Of a stretch of 64,000 nucleotides of DNA, positions 36,501 to 47,265 are shown piece after piece; position 1 is the first letter of the stretch, and each line of letters starts with the position of its first letter. Source of the stretch: Acanthococcus lagerstroemiae (Eukaryota > Arthropoda > Insecta > Hemiptera > Eriococcidae); the NCBI GenBank assembly GCA_031841125.1, contig CM063113.1, positions 57,963,211 through 58,027,210 on the forward strand. The letters are read 5' to 3'. Under the pieces are notes generated by a model, which was not told the DNA's origin, did not search any database, and was given only the letters and a program-made list of their open reading frames with translations. Made by a program: the position numbers and the translations under genes.

Positions 36501-39500
36501 GATATATATCGACGTCACTGTTCGCAGCCGCCAGTCCCGTCACTCTGGAGCCGAATATATGCGCTTTCACGGCCACCGTATTTCTGTATATCATAGTAGC
36601 TAATCTCGAAATATCTGTCTCCAATTGGTAGATTCGTTGTCGGGAATTAGGCGAATTCGCTTCAGCACCGTACTTGTTCATCAGGTGATATATGCCGTTC
36701 TCTAATTCCTCCATGTTCGAAAATAGCAGCTTGGATTCAGCAGACAGCTGAGCAGAAATTCCTGCAACGAAGAAAGTATGTTTATGTAGGTTAGTGGTAT
36801 TACTTTTTATACAAAATGAAAATTACGTGGTCTGATGAGCGATAGAAACAAACCTGGATTGTCATAGTTCCTAGTGCTGTAATCAACGGTAAGCTCATCG
36901 GTCCCTAATCTGACTTTCAATTGCTTCATGTTTTTCTTCAGGCTTTTGAACGATTCTTCAGGGCTGAAAAATACTGAAATGTAAAATAATTGCATCGACA
37001 CTTTCTTCCGTGAAAATCTATCTCACATCAGCGATGGGTAAGATCACAAAATCAAGATCTAGCGAACAGGAATACAGGGCTGTCCTTCAAAAGCTCGGTT
37101 TGATTCTTATTGGCGTACCATTCAGTGAGAATGATCAGTTTTGGTTATGTTCCAGAGAGCACTAACAAAATAAACAAAACTGTTTACAATAAAGTTCAGA
37201 TTTACGAGCCTAGAAGTTATACGCAGGTTTGATTCTTACTCTGTTAGAGCTCTGTATACTTCGTGTAAGTACGATCGTCCACTATTTTGACTTCAACCGC
37301 GTCCGTGGATGCCGAATCCGACTATGCGGAGCGTACCGCGAAGTCAATTCGGCATCGACGGGCGCGGTTGGATTCAAAATGGCGGACGAATGTACTCTCC
37401 TATCTAGAGCTTTAACTCTGGTGAGAATGACTAGCTCATGTCTGGAACCATTTGTTTATAAGATCCTGTTTAGTGAATGGCGATCATTTGAAAAACTGAA
37501 CAGACGCGGCACCCCTGGCCCCGAAACTGCCATTTCGAGTTGCGTATCAGTGACTAGAGGGATGCAGACCTGGTAAAATATTGAGGTATTGCAAAACAGT
37601 ATCAGTGTGGTATTCAGATGCTACGTTTCTTGACATCCTCGAAATATGATTTATCAAAGAATCAGGTATCACAATGGTATCAGACTGACCCTGATTGTAT
37701 TCATTAATATTAGTTTAGAACTAGTGCGGTACCTTCACGTCAATGTACCAATAATTTTGTGAGATAAATTTTGCCGGCTGATCATGACTCTGTCACGGTA
37801 CAGTGCTCATCTCAACAAGTCCTCTGGTGTTATGCAGATATAGAAAAAGTTTAGTTGAAAGTTTTAACAGGTTATAAAGGTCGTAGGACGAAATCCAATC
37901 AGGTTGTGAAAATGAGGAACCTAAAAGTTGCATCATAATAAAAATGATCCGACAGGGCTAATGAGACAGTGCTCGGCATAAATTTTAAAAATAACAATGA
38001 CAACTTACTTTGTAACTAAGATATATAAACAGCCCGGTTCACCTGTCCTAGTGAATGTTCCATTGATCGTAACGTATTTGCTGAATGTTTGATACATTAA
38101 TTGTTTATTTCTCAGAGCTTGACGCGGTATGCCTGCAACAATTCACAAAAAATCATTAGTTAAAAAATTGGGATACGAGGACTAATATGTACTAATACTG
38201 CTACTACTACTACTGCTACTACTACTAGGATTACGACCGAGTGACTAATATACGAGTTCAAACTCATGAGAAGGGATACAAAATTACGAGTTACTTCGAC
38301 AATAATATCGGCTCGGTGATTTCATTTTTGTTGCATTAATAATTAGGTTAAAGTAGGTTTCTCTCAATCATTCTCAAGCGAAAATATATTTTAACCGAAT
38401 GGAAGGGTCACTGACGAGACCCTGAAGTCAGTAGTGTTATCTTCGGACTACTTGCAAATGAGTTCTTGCTATTTCATAAAACATTTTCCGGGGAAAACAC
38501 ATTGTGTTTCAATAGAAGATAGAAGAACCGTGACTAAATTATATACCTATTCAATAGTTTCACTTTGATGCGACTTACAAGCAAAATGTGCTACTTCTCT
38601 TTAAAAATTCATCACTCGATGAATGTTATTTAAAAAAATCCTTCTTTAAACGTTAGAAGAGTTTTACAAAAGGAAACAACTCATTATGAAACCAAACACC
38701 ACACAGTACACTGAAACAGGAACCCAGTGGTCGAGGCCAACATTTTTCCCGGAGCCGGAACTGGAACCCAAAGTCATTTTCGAGTTTCCCCGGAGCCGAA
38801 GCTAACGCCTGGAGTTTATTTTACTATTTTCCGAAGCTAAAGCCGGATCCAAAGTCAACTCGATGGCTCTGGATAGAAGGTGGAGTGACAAGACATCACG
38901 GAGGAGTAGTATGTATTAATAGATGGGAACGGTGAAACGATGTCAGAAAAATCCGAGAACTGAAGTCCAGAGCAGCCTATAACCACTTTTCGCGGCGTTA
39001 ATATTGAGTTTTTCCGAGAGTTAAAGCCGGAATCAGGGCCCAGAGTCAACCAAAGATTTTAGAAGCTGAAGGCCGCAGCCAGGGCATCTCCAAAGTAGGG
39101 ATGTGCAAAATCATGAATTCAATGATTAAAATTATTTACAAAAATTTTATATCACGAAAAAATCATAATCGTATGATCTTACTGATCTTTGGATCACAAT
39201 TTTATTCGACTCCTTTTCATCTTAGATAAAGATCTATGATCAAAAAGTCACAAGATTCTAATTTCGTCATTATTAAATTTTTCTTCCGTCAAAATAATGT
39301 CGTGACCTGAAACTGTAATTTAGTTCAATTTTTTGAATGATTTGCGGATCATAATCTTGAATCACAGGATTTGTGATTTTGTTCATGCTTGAATCGGTTT
39401 GAACCAAAAGGGGTTAAATCCAAAAATCGCACATTCCAGGAAGCGAAAAAAACTGTTTTATTCGAAAATTTGAAAATCGTGGAATACGTTCTTCAGGGTG

Positions 39501-42500
39501 GTGGTAGAGGGTCACAAGAGACAACTTTTAGACCCGGTCCCGTCAAATAAAATTTTGATGGGCCGAAGCTGGAGAGGGGGAGCTTAAAGTTCTTGGACTT
39601 AACCCCTTTTCGTTCCGACGAGGTGAGGGGTGAGTGAAGAGAGGCAGTGCGTCCGGCCATGGGGGACCTGAATTCCAGGTGAGCGCTCAGGGAGTGCGGA
39701 CCTCGGTCAGTACGGAACTCCATGATGACCCTGGTACGACGCGCGGTGCGTTCTGACACGAAGAAATGGGGGCTTGGACCTGGCCCCAAGGCGTCCCTCC
39801 GGTCACGGATGCGATACTCGAAAGGGTAGTGTTCGGGGCCGGGGGTGCGGTGTCATAGGGACCACTTTGGCATGCGTGCATCGCCACCCGTCTCACCACA
39901 CCACCCATTTTCGTTCTGAACGATTTTTTTTTTCAGTTTTACGGCTTGAAATTGCCACCTCTTTTGTAGCCAGACCTAAAGGGGTCACTTTAGTCTTGAT
40001 CCCATTCCAATCGAGCAAAATCCCTGCTTGTAAAAAAAAAACTCTGAAGCTGTATTGGAAAATTGCGATTTCGTTTTTGCAAAATAGCACTTTTCAGGTA
40101 TAAAAATGCAAAAAGAGGGGGGTGGACCGGAATTTTTTATTTACGAATTATATTTTTTACACTGATATACACCATTTTCAAACAAGTTCTGGGAAAAATC
40201 CATTTTTTGAAAAAATTTTATTACAAAAAAATGAAAGAAAGCGATGTTGCCATTAGCCAAAAAGCACTTTCCCAGCTGTTCCACGAAATTTCGACACCAG
40301 CAGATCCGCGATACTTCAATACCCCATAATCTGTGAAAATAGCAAAAACGACAAAAATGGACTTAACCCCTTTTGGTTCAAACCGATTCACTTGTCCCTG
40401 CTCCAAAGTGGGCCCTAGATGATATTCTATTGATTCAATCTTATCGATATTTGCGAATAGGAGATAATTAACATGATGCTCCATCTAAAAACACGTTTTC
40501 ATCAGAGACCCGGAGCCGACATGAAAACGGGGGCCTCTCTGAGCTGACTCCAAAGCAGATTTGAATTTAACTCCGGTAACTGCTAGCATCTTTAGGATTA
40601 GCTCCAACGAAACATTTTTTAGGGCACCGACTCGGGTTCTACCAAAAAGATTTATGTTTCGGTAATTTTTTAAGGGAAGGCTGTAAGCGTAATGAATGAG
40701 AGGCGGGGAAAGGAGGGAAGTTGAAAGGACGGAGCCTGACATTGGCGCTGGTTCCATTTTCGGACTCTACTCGCAATTTTTCTGATACTTTTCGCGTTTC
40801 TAGACCACTATGCGGCGCTTCGTTTCAACAACCCAGATCTAGAGCAAAATTAACACAAAATCCTCGAGAAAGATTCGTTCGCTGCTTCATTACCTCTAAC
40901 AGCAATCGCGTACTCTATTTTTCGCTTTTCAGCAGTCTCATCTGTCTTTTCTTCATCTTCCTTGGCATTCGACTTGGTCGTAATCGTTTGATCAACGTCG
41001 GTACCATTCTGCGACTCACACAACGATGATTTTTCACCTTCGTCGTCGCTGGTGACCACCTTCTCGATGTCGCTGTCTCCTTGCTCTATCAAGTTATAAA
41101 GTTCGTCTTCTACATCCTCGCCGTCTTGGTCATCTTCCGCTTCTTCGTCCGAGAGGTAGTCCTCGGTGTATGCATCGTACTTATCGCCGTTGGCTAGGGC
41201 GAGGTTGACCGACAGCGACGAGTTACGCCACTCGGTTCGCCGCACCCCGACTCCGTTAGCGAGCTTGCCGACATCATCGTCGATTGAAACAGACGAATTG
41301 GAATTTTCGACAGCTTTATTCGTATCGGCGGCAACCGTCACGGCCGATACCGGTCGGCTGCACGCCAGCCGATGGGCTTTGCTATTCAAGTGCACCGAGC
41401 GCAATACGTACGCGCCCAAACTGAGCGACAGGCATCGCTGGCAGAGCAGGCAGATAGCTTCGGTGGACTTCGGGTCCGCGTAGTACTTGGTCACTCTTTC
41501 GAAATGCTCGGGCTGCTTCAAGTGGTACCACCAAGTTCGCTCCTTACTGAAATAGCGATCACAGAAGGCGCACATGAAATTCTTCACTCTCTTCGTACAA
41601 TCTTGTTTGCCGAGGATTTTGCACATGAACTCGCACAGCGTATTTTCCGTGTCGAGGCTGGCAGCATCCAGCTTCAGCGTGCACAGATCAGCGTCCAGAT
41701 CAATGCTGAACGTCTCTTCTTTACGCGCCTTGCCGGCACTACTGACACCACCGGCGGCTGAACTCTGCGCGGTGGCTCCGTTCGGTGCGGCAGCTGGGCT
41801 CGGCATGGCAGCAGATGCCTTAGTCTTTGTTTCGACGTCATACAGTAGTTCGCTGTACCGCGGCACCTGGATATGCTCGCGAACCATGTTCACTTCGGAC
41901 TGGTCAGGCATTTCGCGCTCTTGCAGCAGCCGCTGGCGATTATACCGGCACGCAGTCATAGATTTGATGGCCAAGTGTCCGGACGAGGCAAAGTGAGCGG
42001 AGTGTTGCTTCGCCGAAGCGAAGATCAAAACTTTGCACACGACGCATGGGTGCTCGAAATAATCGCCCTCAACAGGCACCTGAGCGATGTGCTCGCCGCT
42101 GTCCAAGTGCGACCGCCATCCGCTCCACTGGTGCGTTCGATATCCGCACACGTCGCACCAGTGAGCCAAATGTTGACAATTGTTCATCGCTTGGTACTCG
42201 GGCCAGTAGGAACGCAAAATCTTCTTCAAGTCCAATAACAGAGTCGCGTGCTCTTTGTCCACGACAGCGGGAGCACTGGCGTCACTGCCGCGAGTGCACT
42301 TGGCCAGCACGTGCGCCGGCGATTGGCGATGATCGTCGAACAGCTGACGATCGCAGTAGAACGCGACCGTGCATAGGTCGCAGTAATGAAATTCGTACAT
42401 CGGATGCGCTTTGTTCCGGTGGTCGACTGATCTGAAATGTCGTTTCGCGTTCTGCATTCCGTAATAGTCGCAGGCCAAGCAGTAGAAGGCCAGTTGACTA

Positions 42501-43696
42501 ACACTGTCTTCTGTAGTCCTCACCGCCAATTTCCAGCAGAATTTATAATATCGCGGTACCTCGGCCGAAGGTTGCAGTACGGTTCGGAGATACGGATACG
42601 CGTTCAGTGCGAAGTATTCAAAACCTTGCGGAGCCAGGAAGTGGTTATGGTTCGCGACACGATCGCGAATGCCGAAAAGCAGCACGTTGCACATGACACA
42701 TAGACAGGTAACACAGCTGGTATCGGGCACGAGCTGTTTCGACTGGATGGACGGAAGAAAATGGTGTTTGATAAGATGGTCCTCCCACTTGCTGATATTG
42801 CCAGTAACGTCGCAACTAATGCATTCGAACGATGTGGCTGAAGTAACTGCAGTGGCAAAAGAGCTCGATTGTAACGAATTGAACTGTCCCGCTATTGAAT
42901 TCATTTCCTTCTCTGGAAGAGTCATCATCTCTCTCAGGTTTGTTTGGACTGCGTCTTGGCATGATTGCTCGATATACTGCTCGAATCTATCCTTTACCGA
43001 TTTTATCTCCAAGCTCGCGATACAGTTCCGCAAATGACTATTGACTAACGAAACATTTAATAAAATTTTCTGGTCACAACGAGTGCACCGCAACTCGCCT
43101 TTGAAAACTCTACTCAAGCAGGTGACCGCATCGGCAATAGTTTGCATATTACATGCTTCACTCAAGGTAGACGGCTGGGCTGACATTATGCTACTTCTCT
43201 CAGGTTCATGTACTTGCGAACGTGTGCGATCAGTGGATTCAGTGCTCTCCGCCGGTTGGAATCCGATGGAGTTCGGTGATTCGGATACAACTCGCATCCG
43301 CGGACAGCAGTTCTTCTGTTCTTCCGGTGTATGGTGCCGCTTCAACACTGATTCATGTCCACCCTCTTGGACATGTTCATGTAGAGCAAAATAGCTACTC
43401 AACTCGACGTTGCACAGAAGGCAAGTAAACTTATAAACATCAGCTGGCTCTTCGCATACAATAAATTTATTTTGATCGCCTAGAGAGTGTTTGGTTTTCG
43501 ATACTAGTTCCTCGATGCAAGCGGTCACAGAACTCGATTTCTTCGTTGTTCCGGCGTCATGAGCTCGTCCGTTAACGTGCCAAATCCATTCGTGCTTGGT
43601 GGTTAAAGAAACGTCACAAAGGGCACAGTGAAACAACGGGTTACACGTTATTCCATCTTCGCTTACTACCTGTTTTAAAGTACGAACTACTGACAT
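33581..43696 (-). CDS. U1-type zinc-finger / terminal nucleotidyltransferase fusion
   Basis: Exons on the minus strand: 43696-40894, 38132-38009, 36963-36854, 36761-36492, 36395-36173, 34318-34101, 33966-33581; 4134 nt, 1377 aa, all phases match. Exon 1 encodes about nine C2H2 fingers of U1/matrin spacing (first: FHCALCDVSLTTKHEWIWH with C-x2-C-x12-H-x5-H at residues 24-46; second at 92-114), then an acidic tail (DEEAEDDQDGEDVEDELYN). Exons 2-3 give a linker with PGCLYILVTNPEESFKSLKK. Exon 4 has the nucleotidyltransferase signature GSRVTGLAAANSDVDIYL (two catalytic Asp). Exon 5 has RVPIVKFTHVRSNLNCDLSF (third Asp). Exons 6-7 give the central/PAP-associated domain (GVKLWMACNDL, LFTTYAQIWMVLFFLMQPQ, GWNCSF, LLLKFFEFYS, IQDPFDHCHNLTKTI). 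The family adds U or A to RNA 3' ends. The exon 1-2 join depends on a donor at 40893 (AGAG|GTAATG) that drops the last 14 codons of an otherwise closed frame; the alternative is two neighbouring genes. Confidence 0.75.
34528..34549. repeat. (AAT)n microsatellite
   Basis: AAT/TAA repeated about seven times directly before the left end of the pogo/Tigger relic at 34551. Confidence 0.8.
34551..35272 (+). mobile_element. Internally deleted pogo/Tigger-like transposon
   Basis: 722 bp inside an intron of the nucleotidyltransferase gene. The ends CAGTAAACTCTCTGTAATTC and the inverted copy (ATTACAGAGAGTTTACTG) match over about 20 bases. The interior keeps the two extremes of a transposase: MAKRGNYVT (ATG 34874), then the CENP-B-type helix-turn-helix KLKIVHEAVKKGDAAKKYGI followed by PSSTPST (about 34921-35010), then a C-terminus ending QSKITDYTF before TAG at 35144. 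The last matches the PCNA-binding QxxITDYF motif known from pogo. The DDE catalytic part is deleted. The TA duplication is not clean. Confidence 0.85.
35714..35958. mobile_element. TIR element, CAGGGCCCCRATTACGACCG ends
   Basis: Left CAGGGCCCCGATTACGACCG and right CGGTCGTAATTGGGGCCCTG are inverted with one mismatch. The next bases AGCGTGATAA also recur in inverted form. No target duplication is evident. The interior is rich in TTTATCA/TGATAAA. The ends resemble hAT or a related superfamily. Confidence 0.7.
37247..37412. mobile_element. Foldback element, copy 1
   Basis: 166 bp that folds over almost its whole length. GAGCTCTGTATAC... pairs with ...CTATCTAGAGCTT, and ATTTTGACTTCAACCGCG pairs with GCGGTTGGATTCAAAAT. 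The centre (37301-37365, containing GTGGATGCCGAATCCGAC and GTCAATTCGGCATCGACG) is shared with 45326-45494. Flanks TTACTCTGTTA and TAACTCTGGTG are 8/11 identical and may be an old target duplication. Confidence 0.75.
37500..37565 (+). repeat. Conserved GC-rich repeat, diverged copy 3
   Basis: Contains CGGCACCCCTGGCCCCGAAA, CATTTCGAGTTGCGTATC and AGTGACTAGAGGGATGC, aligning with the blocks at 4668-4770 and (reverse complement) 39793-39885. It lies 90 bp beyond the foldback element. Confidence 0.5.
38196..38228. repeat. (CTA)n microsatellite
   Basis: CTACTACTACTGCTACTACTACTA-type trinucleotide run with one interruption, in an intron of the nucleotidyltransferase gene. Confidence 0.75.
38724..39090. 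repeat. CGGAGCCGGAA / AAAGTCAA degenerate repeats
   Basis: Words such as CCCGGAGCCG, GAAGCTAA, AAAGCCGGA and CCAAAGTCAA recur irregularly. Similar text, partly inverted, occurs at 40497-40760 and 9090-9345. Probably decayed copies of one short repeat family. Confidence 0.45.
39094..39437. repeat. GATCA-rich element with GGATGTGC ends
   Basis: It begins GGGATGTGCAAAATCATG and ends AAAAATCGCACATTCC, an imperfect inverted repeat. The interior is rich in GATCA/TGATC and resembles 21350-21600 in composition. Target duplication not seen. Confidence 0.45.
39391..40392. repeat. ~1-kb inverted pair of AACCAAAAGGGGTTAA
   Basis: TGAATCGGTTTGAACCAAAA GGGGTTAA at the left is matched by TTAACCCCTTTTGGTTCAAA CCGATTCA at the right, with AAATC/GACTT variation inside. 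A third related motif (CTTAACCCCTTTTCGTTCCG) lies at 39598. The left arm overlaps the end of the element at 39094-39437, so this may be two related insertions in opposite orientation rather than one transposon. Confidence 0.55.
39780..39900 (-). repeat. Conserved ~90-bp GC-rich repeat, copy 2
   Basis: The reverse complement reads GATGCACGCATGCCAAAGTG, GACACCGCACCCCCGGCCCC, ACTACCCTTTCGAGTATCGC and ATCCGTGACCGGAGGGACGC, nearly the same as 4680-4766. It is clearly more GC-rich than its surroundings. Open frames through it on both strands reflect base composition. Confidence 0.7.
40497..40760. repeat. GGAGCC-type degenerate repeat, second tract
   Basis: Contains CCCGGAGCCGACATG, CTGACTCCAAAGCAG and TTAGCTCCAACG, a loose match to 38724-39090 on the opposite strand. 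Lies in the large first intron of the zinc-finger/nucleotidyltransferase gene. Confidence 0.4.
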
Positions 43697-44476
43697 TACT
43701 TTTTAAACAATGATTTGAAATCATTCGATGCAACTTCCCGTCGAACTGTGAGTAGATACTGCTCCCAGCAATCTGCCTCTACTTCGTCGCAAAATAATTT
43801 CGAGTTCTCCGGAAGCATACAAAATTGTCTTGAGATGAATGCTACAATTTTGTATAATACAGTTGGGGTTATCCGCGGAAACGGTAGACATCAATGCTGA
43901 CGCTATCATGCAGCGTCACTTCCTCGAGTTGTAATCCTTCTTCGCAGCAGTCGTTCGCGAAAACTTGAACGCGTTATTAATTCACATCATGCTATTATCA
44001 GTCAAAAACGAAAACTAACTGAACACCCCACTAATTTGAAGCTTACTTTTCGATTTTCGCGTTAAAAATCCATTTTTACATTTTCAGTTTCCTCTTTCTT
44101 AATCCTCTTATCGCATCGCTTACGAACAGTCAACGAACAACTTCGAGGTTCAATTTTGTTATTGTTTATTTTTGTATCCCCAATTGTTCCACCCTCCACT
44201 CTACTTCGGAACAACAAACATTCCCCCCACCAAAAAATATCATCTGAAATTATTTTGTTGAATTCAAGTCCAAGATACAGTACTTTAAAAACGATTAGTT
44301 ATGTTCCTTAGTATTGGACTCAACCCTGGAGTTTCTCATCAGTCATCATGTTGATTTACATCCTTACATCAGTTATCACGTTATCAGCTATCAGGTTATC
44401 ACGACGCATCACGCATTTGCCGATTCGCCTGTGAGCAGTGATGGTAACCGATTGGGATTTACATAGAGTTTCAAGT
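43697..44476. other. Upstream region of the zinc-finger gene
   Basis: About 780 bp of AT-rich sequence upstream of the start codon at 43696. It presumably holds the promoter and 5' UTR. No TATA box or repeat end is evident. Confidence 0.4.
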
Positions 44477-44803
44477 GTTGGCAGCCTTGCGATATGTGTG
44501 AGTGATCAGTGATCACATATGATTTGCTGTAAGCGTGTAGCAAACTTCAACTATTGTTCAATCGATTAGAAATTCACTTTCAAAGAAAATTTATCCAAAA
44601 TTCGACTGCATCATCACCAAGAAATTAAATTATAATCAGTTCTACTGGCAGAATAATTTTTAATTTTTACTCGGTTTTTTACCCTACTGAAGATAGCAGT
44701 GTTTCTATTTGAAAGTACACATGATCAATCACTCATTTTCACCCGCTAACACCCGCACAGGTAATTTAGCAGCGCATTCTAGTGCAGGTTTAAATCCCAA
44801 TAC
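44477..44803 (-). repeat. Unclassified ~330-bp repeat, copy 2
   Basis: Reverse-complement partner of 21690-22030, running from GTGTTGGCAGCC to TAGTGCAGGTTTAAATCCC. The two copies face each other across 22 kb that contains all four complete genes. Confidence 0.75.
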
Positions 44804-45030
44804 CAAAACCAAAATCCAAAACCAAAAACCAATATCAAGCAAAATAGTTTTATATTGGTTTCTAACAAAACCAAAACCAATCTATACTTGAGAATGGTTC
44901 TCTGAACAAATCCAAAACCAATATTTAAATAATGATCCAAAAACCAATATCAATACCAACTGGAAAATATATTGTTCATTTCCAAAACTAAATTAATTTT
45001 TGAAATCGGTTTTGGTTTTGTTCCCCCTTG
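44804..45030. repeat. CCAAAACCAATA low-complexity repeat
   Basis: Repeated ACCAAAACCAAAA and CCAATAT words with the complement TTGGTTTTG near 45010, so the tract is partly self-complementary. Confidence 0.6.
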
Positions 45031-45325
45031 TCTCTTGTCTGGTCATCTGTACCCGTCTTTTGCGTTCTGCAATCTGCAGCATTCACAGTTGGCAACAACG
45101 CTTGACACCAAATCAATTCTGTGATCCACAATTCCACACTCCACAGGCAAAGAAACTTTAAAATAGATTCATGTAAGCAAATACACTGATGTAAGGGTCT
45201 TTTTCTACGAGATATCGAGAATCGACAAATTGATCAGTGCAAAACTGCACTGCAACGCCGTTTCGCCGTTATCAATTTTCGTTCCGAGCTTTCGAGTTGA
45301 AATAACAGTTCCAGTAGTTCCAGTA

Positions 45326-45494
45326 GGGCTCTATAGTTTCACCTGGGTATACTAAGCCGCCATTTTGGTTCATACTGCGCCCGTGGATGCCGAATCCGAC
45401 TATGCGGAGCGTAACGCGTAGTCAATTCGGCATCAACGGGCGCAGTACGAACCAAAATGGTGGCTTAGTATACCCAGGTGAAACTATAGAGTTC
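45326..45494. mobile_element. Foldback element, copy 2, ~11-bp TSD
   Basis: 169 bp, nearly a perfect palindrome: GGGCTCTATAG...CTATAGAGTTC, TTTCACCTGGGTATAC pairing with GTATACCCAGGTGAAA, CCATTTTGGTTC pairing with GAACCAAAATGG. The core 45381-45446 matches the core of 37247-37412 at about 61 of 65 positions. TAGTTCCAGTA occurs on both sides (45315-45325, 45495-45505). A 9-11 bp duplication fits Mutator-like mobilisation; the left flank is itself a 9-bp tandem, so the exact length is uncertain. Confidence 0.8.
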
Positions 45495-45505
45495 TAGTTC
45501 CAGTA

Positions 45506-46580
45506 CATCTCAACCGGTCGAAATAACCATCCGTGATTATCAAATTGAGCAATAAAAATTTATAACGAAACAGAAATAAACCAATCATGTTGATTCTCTT
45601 GTTTGAATATATGTATAAGGTCCTTTTTCTCGAATAAACCTCATGTAGACGAGAATATCTGTTTTCAACTTTTTCTGGACATTGTAAATTTGTAAAAATA
45701 AATTTTTTGCCCCTTCAAATAGTGAGATGTACAAATTATGGTACCTAGATGCTTGTGTCACTCAACTGCACCCTTCTTGACAAAAAATTTTATTCCATTA
45801 ATTTTTGTTGCAATTTTATAATTAACACCATATGATTACAAGAAGTGGGAAAATATACCCAACTTTACTTTGTTTACATAAAGATATGCGGACTTTTTGT
45901 TGGTGCCTTATATGTCTGCGGGCTGTGGTGCTTCGATTTACATCGCGTCCCGCCTGATCGGCTTCCGCACCAAAGATGGGTTAATGTCATCATCGGATTG
46001 TCATCGGATAGCTTGTTCCAAATTCTAATATTGGTAGCTTTCGAAAATTTGAAACTAATTGTAATTGGTATTGGTATAGTCTGGTATTTTGAAAACCATT
46101 ATTCACTATCGGAAAGTATTTTAAAGCAATTCGAATTTATAAGAACTAGGTATATGTTTATCAGGTTTCAGGCTTCAATCTAACTGCCAAATGGAGGTGT
46201 GGAGACAGAGATAATACATATGCCGGGCTGCCGTGCTCATTTGAGCCATAGATCGGCGTTTTTACTATTTTCTTATCTTGAATTTACAGTCAATGCCAGT
46301 TGTAAAACTTGAGTTCTCTGTTATTTAAACTTATTGATATGTATTTTCAGGTTTTTCAAGTTAACAGAATAGAGCCTCCTGATAATTTCTGAAAAATGGA
46401 GTATTTGATCAGCATCAGTTGAAGAGGATTACATATTATTTCAGATTAATCTCAGGCCAAGGAACAGTCATGCAGGTAACTTGATAATCTGGTAGATCCT
46501 CGCATAGGTATCATATGACCTCATTCTTAACCACCTACACTTGAAGACTTCAGAATGTCACGTTATTAGTATGTATAATA
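45506..46580. other. No gene recognised
   Basis: AT-rich. A 112-codon open frame at 45845-46183 (plus) has hydrophobic stretches but no recognisable family. I treat it as unsupported. Confidence 0.4.
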
Positions 46581-46740
46581 TGGACGCTGTTAAGCAAAAA
46601 CCGACCAAGTAACATGTGTTGACAAAAGAAGTTATTAGTAGAGTGTAAAAAGTCGAACTTTTTAAAATTGGGCCCCTAATGCAAAAATGTGTAACCACGT
46701 TGGAAAAAGCTTATCACTAACGCTACGTCCGTAAACCAAC
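46581..46740 (+). repeat. Truncated copy of the TGGACRCTGTTAAGC element
   Basis: Starts TGGACGCTGTTAAGC and runs through GTTATTAGTA, GTAAAAAGTCGAA, AAATTGGG and AACGCTACGTC, collinear with 52386-52545. The 3' end is missing. Confidence 0.65.
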
Positions 46741-47008
46741 ATTATTCATTGGCTTTTAATGTTACTTTTTCTAAAAAAGAACAAGAAAAAAAAAACAAGA
46801 GAGTTTCTCATTTGAGCAGTTTTTGCTTATTGGAAAAAATGTCTCGGGCAGCTACAAAGATAACGGACTGAAAACAAATCACCCAGGTCACCAATGATAT
46901 GAGAAATGGACAGAATAGATGAAGACATTGGCTGTAAGATAAGTGGACCATCCAGCTCATTGACAATTGAAGAAGAATGCACGAGTTCACATATTTTTTT
47001 TAATGTGC

Positions 47009-47265
47009 CCCGCCAGGAAATCGTGGGGCCAGCCCGAATTCCGGCGGCGCCAGATATACGCCAGATTTACCCTCGATTCTGGCCCAAATCGAGCACCAAT
47101 CGAAAATTTGCGCTCGATTGGTACCAGGCGCCATAGTCGGGTCAAATATACGCCGGCCCCAACTGGCCCAAAATTCCGGCAACGGCGCTTGCTTGCATTT
47201 CAAATGGGAAGGCGCTAGCGCCAAACCGGCGTACATTTGACGCTGGCACCACGATTTCCAGGCGG
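47009..47265. mobile_element. TIR element, 7-bp TSD AATGTGC
   Basis: 257 bp. The ends CCCGCCAGGAAATCGTGG and CCACGATTTCCAGGCGG are inverted with one internal mismatch, followed by GGCCAGC/GCTGGCA. AATGTGC flanks both sides (47002-47008, 47266-47272). It is GC-rich, with ATACGCC, GGCGTAC and GGCGCTAGCGCC internal words. Superfamily uncertain (7 or 8 bp duplication). Open frames across it are composition artefacts. Confidence 0.75.

Noticed and set aside
38560..38630. An extra exon of the nucleotidyltransferase gene
   Set aside because: A donor-like TTGCTT|GTAAGT is present, but the open part is only about 16 codons with a stop just upstream and no acceptor.
39493..39908. Two minus-strand proline/arginine-rich proteins
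   Set aside because: They cover the GC-rich repeat block and its surroundings. The open frames follow from base composition and exist on both strands.
41166..43428. Several plus-strand frames of 60-140 codons
   Set aside because: Antisense shadows of the zinc-finger exon on the minus strand.
45845..46183. A small membrane protein of 112 aa
   Set aside because: Hydrophobic stretches only. No family resemblance and no start or splice context; not supported.
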